Shown: positions 57,252 through 64,000 of the stretch, piece by piece
Layout of the letters: the number at the start of each line of letters is the position of its first letter
Position numbering within the stretch: position 1 is the stretch's first letter
Assembly: GCA_013368315.1 (NCBI GenBank)
Contig: JAACJM010000042.1
Coordinates: forward strand, 454,505-518,504
Length of the DNA stretch: 64,000 nucleotides
Direction of reading: 5' to 3'
Origin: Tetrapyrgos nigripes
Lineage: Eukaryota > Basidiomycota > Agaricomycetes > Agaricales > Campanellaceae
The notes under the pieces: model-generated
Database searches by the model: none
What the model was told of the DNA's origin: nothing
The model's input: only the letters and a program-made list of their open reading frames with translations
Translations under genes and position numbers: made by a program

Positions 57252-57369
57252 GGTACTGATGGTGACACGAATGACAAGAAGAGAGTGAGAGATAATTATG
57301 TCCGATCAGCGACATGCACGGTACTGATGGTGACGTCAATGACAAGAACAGGGTGAGAGATCAATACGT
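57237..57369 (+). repeat. Tandem duplication of a 67-bp unit
   Basis: Two adjacent copies (57237-57302 and 57303-57369) share GGTACTGATGGTGAC, AATGACAAGAA and GGTGAGAGAT or AGTGAGAGAT. The first copy overlaps the start codon of passenger gene 2, so this lies in the divergent promoter region. Confidence 0.7.
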
Positions 57370-57969
57370 TGGATTCTCAGCTTATGTATTAACGCCCGCC
57401 ATAACTGAAACTGACCATGCAAAGAGCTACCTGCATATTTATGCTCTTATAAGAGGACATGCCACACTGGAACCAACAGAAAGACTTGTTCAAAATCATT
57501 CAAGACTATCCCAATGTTTCTGAGAAAATTAAACAGCAAGATGAAAGCTAGGTAAGTTATAGATTTTTGAAAAGACACAAGTAGATTCCACTACTGTCTG
57601 ATACCTCAAGACTAATAAAGTACAAAGATAATTCTGTCTTAGAGAAAAGTATTATGCAATCTGGTACTATTTACTCTCAAATATACTCTCGAATGAGATT
57701 CCAACAAGAAATGCAGTTTACCCGGAGATGTGGTTGGGGGGATGTGTTCGGGGTAATATAACGGGCAATTTGCATTGGCTATCTGCCAGGCATCCTTTTT
57801 CTTCTGGAATAAACATCTGCATGATGTAAAATATGCGCATCTCAGTATTATTTATTTTGCAATGAGATCCTTCATCGAAGAGACGACTCAGGTTGGGTTG
57901 GATATAACAGGAAACTTGGCTATTGCTTTGGGATAAATAGGGTGGATTGTTGTGGGACCAAAGCAAGCA
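57370..57969. other. Divergent spacer upstream of the KDZ transposase
   Basis: 600 bp between passenger gene 2 and the transposase start. Short open frames lack domains. Presumed promoter region; no specific motif is supported. Confidence 0.35.
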
Positions 57970-60900
57970 ATGTTCCGAAAACTCAAGACTCAGGCGCAGC
58001 AGAAGCCTAGTAATCCTCATCTCGCTAACATTGTCAGTTCCAGACCATCTTCAAAACCAGTTGTATTTCTGCAGTACTCTCAGACGACAGACGACGCATA
58101 CTTGACACCTCTGTCCACGTCAAACCTCCCCTCAAAAGACCTCGCCATGAAGCTGCGAGCAGCGATGAGGTTATGCAACTCACAGACTTGAAATTTGGAG
58201 AGCCTTATGAGTCTGTGCTTGCCAACGTAGGGGGTGATGCTTTTGATGAGGTCATTGAGAAGTCAGTGCCTCAGCTAACTACCGAAAATTTGAAGGCTCA
58301 GACGGTATCAGAGCTCAGTGAGTGTCTCCCTTCTTGAATGATAACAAATATGTATTGAAACTCTGTACTAGGATCAACCAATGAAGGAATGGACACCTTA
58401 TCGTGACGAGTATCTGTATGAGCTGATCTGCAATGAGGGCTGGGAGACGTGGACCTTAACAGCTGCTCTCAATGCAAAAGGCTCTCAATAGATGGAGATA
58501 AAGATGACCCTGAGCCACTTTATCATTGCCTGGAGTGTAATTATCCTGAGCTAATGTGTCAAGCATGCTGCTTGAAGAAGCATGCAGACCAACCCTTTGA
58601 TATCATTGAGGTGCGTAGATATTCAAAAAGTATACGAAGGGATAGATTTAACATTGCAACTGCAGAAGTGGAATGGAATCTTTTTTGAATAGGTTTCTCT
58701 GCAATCACTAGGGCTTGTTCTGTCATTTGGGCACAATCACAGTGAACCTTGTCTGCATCCCCATATATGCAAGTCCTTCACAGTAATCCACACCAAGGGC
58801 ATCCACCAAATCACTGCTCAGCTGTGTAATTGTGCTCATAAGTACAAGGCAGGAGAGTACCGGCAGCAACTTTTACATCGGCGCTTGTATCCATCAACTC
58901 ATTTGGACCCTCGCTCTGCAGCTACTTTTGACGTACTGAACAACTTCCACAACATGACACTACAGGGCAAGATTAATATATATGACTACTACAATGGACT
59001 GGAGAACCTGAGAAACAATTAAGGTGACAGGATTCATACTATTAATAATTATGTTACTAACGGCTTCTCTATAGGATCGCTACAAGGCCTTCTGTCGCAT
59101 GATACGTCAATGGCGGCATCTAAAAATGTTGAAGTGAGCAGGAAGATGGAACGATGGCTTGAGACCAGTTGAAGAGACCCAGGCTGGTGAACTGGGAACT
59201 GAGTGTCCTGCATGCCCTTGACCTGGGGTCAATCTACCAGAAAATTGGCAGGATATTGAACCAGAACACAGGTAAACACATAAACATCACTGCTCTATAA
59301 ACAAGACTAAAATATATCTCAGGTTCATATATTGGCTTTTTCTCGCAATAGACACATGCTTCCAGCTCAAAAGACGTGCTGTCTCCTCAGAAGAGAACGA
59401 TCCTGCTTTAGGGAGTGGTTGGGCATATTATGTTGAAGATGGCCCATACAGAAAATACCTTCAAACAATTCCAGACCAGCAGGAGGTAAGTCGTTGTTCT
59501 CTGTGCAGAATAAGTGCCCTAACTTGATAAATCATTTTATGTACAGATGTCTACATGTAGTGGCTTAGCGACTCTGGAAATGGCTAATACAAAATTTTCA
59601 AGAGGATATGCCTGTACTGGGTGTGGCTTGGGTGTTTGTGCGTGTCATGAATTCATTCAAAAGAATGGCGTAGTCGACTTGACAAAAGAAGAGCGGTACG
59701 TGGTGATTCCTTCAGGAAATAACTGGCCCTGATGTAGAATAGATACGCTAGTATGGATTATAGCTTTGCATCATACATGTGCCACCATGATCATTGCCTA
59801 ACCAAGGTCCAAGCATATGAAATTGCTTGTCAGTGGTCAATTTATATTATTGACTGCCTCAAGCTGCTGCCACCGCTTCTTCGACTAAATCTTCTGTTAC
59901 ATATCATTTATTATGTTGTTCCAAAGCTTCACATACATGGTCATCAGCTATGGTGTCAACTACGCTACTCTTTGAACTTGTTATGGGGTGCTGGCCGAAC
60001 TGACAGTGAAGGAATTGAACGATCTTGGGCACACATGGGCCCTGTGGCCACAAGCACTCGGGATATGGGCCCTGGTTCCTGACACGACACATTGGATGAC
60101 CACTGGGGTCACTGGAACTGGATTAAATTAGTGGGCCTGGGTATGTGATAGGTATAATGTTTCATTCAGAATTCTTGAAGTTTGACAGATGGCGTTCTCT
60201 ATAGGTGAATTGTTGTTGCGATGCCTGCTCAATGCAATATCGGAACAAATTATCCAGTCCCATTCTTTAGCAGAGTTCACCGAGGGGCAGGAGAAACAGC
60301 AGCCTGGTGTCACCAAAGTCTGGGAGCAGATGATCAAAAATTGGGAAAGTGAGTTACATCTACCGGTGAAGGTCAGAAAGATTCCAAACCTTTACGAGAT
60401 GCCTCGCACAGGTGAGTAATTTATTGATCTAAACTTAAACTCAATATGTATGGACTAATACATACATTTTAGGTCTTACGGAAAGCGAGATTCGTCTGCA
60501 ATTGCTGACCGCCGAGGCAGAACAAGAGAAGAAAGGCGTTCCTTCCATTTCCAGTGTGAGCCCTACATCGTTCATATCTCAAGGGCTGGAATTAGAAGAT
60601 CAACAGTAAGTTCTTCATTATGTTAGCCTTTTACTTTCAGCATAATCTAACAAGAGGTAGACACAATTTGAAATTGGAAATCAGAGGGAAGAAATTTGAT
60701 ACTGCAACACAGAAAACATCGTTACTCCAACGGCGAACAAAACTCCTGCGAGTGATTGGCAAATTTCGGTCTCTACAAGCAACATATATGCCTGGAGCCT
60801 TACAGATGTTAGAAGAAAGCGAGAAAAGTATTCCAAATGCTTCAAATACTGAGGAGAGTACTGGACATTTCCCTGAAGATATTCACCTTTATCTCCCCGC

Positions 60901-61962
60901 TTCCCTCACTCCAGTGTATCGCACAGAAGGTTGCCGTACCGGTCTAGTGGAACTCAAAATGAAATTACGTGAAGGGCAACTCCAAAACTCACTCCATCAG
61001 CTCACCTCCATATAAAGTCAAGACTGTTAACATATCGAACATTAAATATTGTGCATCAAGCAATGGTTACTCGCTCCAAAGGTCTTTTTATTCAGAATGA
61101 ACAGCACATCGAGAGCTGTAAGAAGAAGTACCAAACAGCTTGGACTGCATTGGTAAATTTGGTTGGGAGAGAGAACATGAAGTGGAAGAAGCTTGAGGAT
61201 GTTGATGTCCAGTTGATGACTGGAGACCGAGCTGTCAGGATTGCAAGAAAGAAGAAACGAAAAACTCCGGAAGAAAAGGATAGGGGTAGCAGTGACTCTG
61301 AAGTGGAGGATGCCAATCTGATCATAGCTGCTGCATGTCAGAAGCAGAAGCGAATTGATCAGATCCATGCATCTACTGGCGAGGGTTTTGCTGATCTGTC
61401 TTGGATCTGGAAAGAGGGTGGGACTGGAACACAGCTCGACAACAAAACATTGGAAGAAAGTAAGTATTTGATTTTGTTATGCAAGTACATCCTGAATTTA
61501 CATCTTACCAGTCATACGTGTCGAGTGGTGTAAGGCACACGCCTGAACACAACGATGGACAGAAGAAATTATCATGATTAAGGAGGAGATGAGATGGTGC
61601 TTAGTGAGCTTGGAAGCCAAAGCACGGGCTTGGGACACCTTCAATGAATTTAGTGGAGTTGTTGCAGCTGGTAAAGATTCCTGGAAACCAGATTGGAAAA
61701 TAAGCCAATCATACATTGGTCTGTTGACAGATGGCATTACTGCAGACTTTGCACACTCTGAAGTCAACATTTCAAGAAGCTGTGGACTGGGCTAGGTGAG
61801 AAGGAAGAGGCTCTTATTTCTGGCAAGGAACTGCTGGCAGTGATACATACACCTTCAGTCACTGTGGACTCTGATGATGAAGGTGCGGGGAGGGAGCCTG
61901 AAGATAAAACCCTCTACCAGGGCTATGTTGAGGACGATGACGAGGACAACACTGAATACTAG
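57970..61962 (+). pseudogene. KDZ transposase, inactivated
   Basis: DDE/RNase H-fold transposase with introns. The N-terminus (VKPPLKRPRHEAASSDEVMQ) and the CxC2-type zinc cluster (CSQCKRL, CLECNYPELMCQACCLKKH) are followed by IIEKWNGIFFE, LQSLGLVLSFGHN, then WLFLAIDTCFQLKRR, CSGLATLEMANTKFSRGYAC, GVCACHEFIQKNGVVDL, AYEIACQW, VVPKLHIHGHQLWCQLRYSL and GAGRTDSEGIERSWAHMGPV. The C-terminal part has IRVEWCKAHA and IKEEMRWCLVSLEAKARAWD and ends DDDEDNTEY. Several of these are diagnostic for KDZ. Stops lie at 58690 (TAG), 59020 (TAA), 59135 (TGA) and 59219 (TGA), and there is a frame change near 58440. The usual YDIACQW reads YEIACQW. It is unlikely to be active. Confidence 0.85.
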
Positions 61963-62218
61963 TAATTAACCTAGTCTCTCTTGATGTATATATGTACTTG
62001 TGTATCTCAGTAAAAACAAAAAGGAAAATAATAATAGATTCATACAAAGCAAAAAGCCGAATCCTTGAAATGGATACTACTTTAGAATTCTCTTCCAGAG
62101 TCTCTCGCAGCCGACTCTTGTCCTAATTGCGTTGTCCTACTCTCGGAAAAGCTCTACGTAGATTTTATCAAGCCTCCGGACCGGAAAAGGGGGGAGAAGG
62201 TGTGTAAATTGTAGAGAG
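61963..62218. other. 3' flank of the KDZ transposase
   Basis: No feature seen; an A-rich stretch lies near 62010-62040. Confidence 0.35.
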
Positions 62219-62465
62219 GAGGCATGTCATTGAATGGAGGAATAAAATTCATATAGAACTCACCAAGTACTATTCACCCTGCCATGCTCCTTGTAGGAGG
62301 CATGTCGTTAAAGGGAGGAATAGAATTCAAATAACAGAATTTATACAGTACTCAGCGAGTTCTATTCACCCTATCATGTAGGAGGCGTGTCATTAAAGGG
62401 AGGAATAGAATTCAAATTAGAATTCAAATAGTACTCGGTGAGTACCCTTTACCCCATCATGCTCC
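62219..62465 (+). repeat. Three tandem copies of about 80 bp in the KDZ right part
   Basis: Copies start at about 62219, 62297 and 62379. Each has GGAGGCATGTCATTGAATGG-like sequence (variants GTCGTTAAAGG, GTCATTAAAGG), then GAGGAATAGAATTCA, AGTACT, and a close near TATTCACCCTATCATG. Confidence 0.75.
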
Positions 62466-62890
62466 TGATTTATGTTGAGCTCGAGAGATCAAAGCAAATA
62501 AGTATCAGAGACGCGTGGAAGAGCGGAAGAACACTTACTTGGTAGAGTGATCAGCTTAAATTACACATAGTAGAAGAAAGATGGTCATCTTAGCACAGTG
62601 CTGACAACCTATTATAGAGAACTAGGTCCCCAGTCAACATTCAGTAAATGCAAATTATCTATTTGTTATGGAGCCATTGTTGGAAGAGACATCAGAAAAA
62701 AATGAAGAAATAAAAACTCTATGTGTTGGCTTGCCGTATCCAAGCAATCCCGCAATCCATTTCCCCATTAACCAAAACAAAATTTGAGAAGTAGGGAGGT
62801 GAGGCCACTTGAATGGCGTGTTGAAGACGGGAACCACGGGACAAGGAGAGGAAAGGAAAGGGAATGGTGGAGGTGGAACAACGATGATCA
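62466..62890. other. Noncoding part of the KDZ right arm
   Basis: No gene recognised. Open frames on both strands near 62650-62940 have no domain. Confidence 0.3.
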
Positions 62891-63667
62891 ACAAGCTATC
62901 AATGAAACGTAAAAACACGGATATTGCTGAGAGCTGCAACAGCAGCCATGAGCCTGTGTTACATAGCTGCGTTCTGCTCTACCCACATCAGTATACTGTG
63001 TAAGAACAGTAGTCAATGTGATATTATGCACTGTAAGTATGCGGCTCTTGAGTAAAAACCCGGATATTCCTGAGAGCCACCCAGATGTTTCCAGCCACGG
63101 CAGCATTATCCTGTGCCGGTGCTGTTTTTTTTTTTAGACGGCATTACCGTGAGCCTGTATTATGTATCTATGTGCTGCTACCTAGATTGGTATCCTTGTG
63201 TAAGAACGGTTCAATATATTATGCACTACATGGCTCTTGCAGTAAAAATGCGGATATTCCCGAGAGGTACAGCAGCAGCAGCATTATCACGTGCCTGTGC
63301 TCAGATGTTTCCGATATGGCCAAGCGGCTGCATTAAACAGAAATGGTATACTTTGCATTGTAGGTAGTAGTATCAGTCACATGGTAATAGTACCACTCGG
63401 ATGTTTCTGAGAGAGCTACATTCACAAAGATACTTTACATTGTGTAGGTAGTAGTTACCCAATATTATTAATTGTGTGCTTTAAAAAATGACCATGTAGG
63501 TGAGATGTCCTAATATAATGCAATGTACACCTGAACATACTTTACATTGTGTAGGTAGTATTGAGAGACAATATTATGCATTGTATGCCTTTAAAATGAC
63601 CTTGTAGGTGAGATGTCCTCCAGGGCTATTGTCAGTATACTTTGTATAATTCTTACAGCTACAGCTG
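62891..63667. repeat. KDZ right subterminal repeats
   Basis: An imperfect unit of roughly 150-190 bp recurs three times from about 62911, 63052 and 63243. Each begins GTAAAAACACGGATATTGC or variants (AAAAACCCGGATATTCC, AAAAATGCGGATATTCC), with TGAGAGC or CGAGAGG, GCCTGTGTTA or GCCTGTATTA, and GTGTAAGAAC. Shorter units with ACTTTACATTGTGTAGGTAG recur at about 63430 and 63538. They probably form the transposase-binding subterminal array. Confidence 0.65.
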
Positions 63668-64000
63668 TCACCCACGCACTAAAGGTTCGGTTTGGGGTAG
63701 CAAATGAGCAGCAGCTGGCCAAGAACAAGCTCGAGGCATTGAAGCAGGGAGATAAAACAGTAGCGGAGTTCTCTCAGATTTTCAAGATGTGGGCAGAGAA
63801 GACTGGGTTCTCAGATCAGGACCTCTAGTACAAGTTCCGGAAGTGCCTTCATAAGGACCTATTGTTCCCATTAGAAAATGTGGAGCTAGGACAGAAGGAG
63901 GCCCCTAAAAACCTAGACGAGCTGATCAACCAAGCACTTCATGTGGAACAGACCCTAGCAGAGTTCGTAGGAAAACCAGTCATTGGCCCTACCCCATCCC
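63668..64000 (+). pseudogene. Gypsy gag, continuation after the KDZ insertion
   Basis: After the second TCACCCAC the frame continues ALKVRFGVANEQQLAKNKLE, KQGDKTVAEFSQIFKMWAEK and TGFSDQDL, the well-known capsid core of Gypsy gag proteins, and runs off the window (ALHVEQTLAEFVGKPVIGP). A TAG at 63826-63828 stands where Gln or Leu is expected, so the copy had stops of its own. The frame is the same as that of the part ending at 51898. Confidence 0.8.

Larger units (their letters stand above)
51899..63667. mobile_element. KDZ (Kyakuja-Dileera-Zisupton) DNA transposon, 11.8 kb
   Basis: 11,769 bp flanked by an 8-bp direct duplication TCACCCAC (51891-51898 and 63668-63675). The ends form an imperfect inverted repeat of about 45 bp. 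The left end contains GTAGTTGTAC, TATAATACATAGTATA and AATAGCCC; the complement of the right end contains GTAGCTGTAA, ATTATACAAAGTATA and AATAGCCC. It carries a KDZ-family transposase on the plus strand and two unrelated genes on the minus strand. KDZ elements are large cut-and-paste transposons common in Agaricomycetes; an 8-bp duplication fits what is known for the Zisupton branch. The insertion splits a Gypsy gag in frame. Confidence 0.9.

Overview
The window is genomic DNA of a filamentous basidiomycete, most likely a plant-litter- or wood-decaying Agaricomycete. The evidence is short GT-AG introns of about 40-70 nt in nearly every gene, an AA14 lytic polysaccharide monooxygenase, a laccase, a LysM protein, a Zn2Cys6 regulator, a DUF5745-like protein, and KDZ and chromodomain Gypsy transposons. 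All gene models here were spliced by eye from reading frame and splice signals.

The left part (1-29 kb) is gene-rich. From left to right it holds: an MFS transporter (+); an AA14 LPMO with a GPI-type tail (-), sharing a 1.3-kb divergent promoter region with a 14-exon laccase (+); a small GPI-anchored secreted protein (+); two tandem single-pass membrane proteins with Ser/Pro-rich ectodomains (-), plus a truncated duplicate of their 3' end at 9.6-10.0 kb; a two-LysM secreted protein (-); a DUF5745-like gene (+) whose frame breaks at an A7 run; an AMP-ligase C-terminal remnant (-); an Aurora-like kinase with a long C-terminal extension (-); and a Zn2Cys6 transcription factor (-). The LPMO, laccase, LysM and GPI proteins suggest an extracellular, cell-wall-facing locus. 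Co-regulation is inferred, not shown.

The right part (29-64 kb) is a nested transposon block. It contains a 910-bp foldback element with a TA target duplication. Next is a Gypsy element (30744-40392) whose 5' LTR is split by a 1433-bp TIR element; the empty site is preserved in its 3' LTR. A second Gypsy lies on the minus strand (about 41.3-46.6 kb), and a third on the plus strand ends at a complete 459-bp LTR (50478-50936). A further gag follows that LTR directly. This gag is split in frame by an 11,769-bp KDZ transposon (51899-63667) with an 8-bp target duplication and about 45-bp imperfect terminal inverted repeats. The KDZ element carries a decayed transposase and two unrelated minus-strand passenger genes. 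The gag resumes after it and runs off the window.

Many stops in the retroelements and the KDZ transposase are TGA where family members have Arg. This fits C-to-T decay of CGA codons, as in CpG methylation or RIP-like silencing. No rRNA gene, CRISPR array or convincing intact tRNA was seen.
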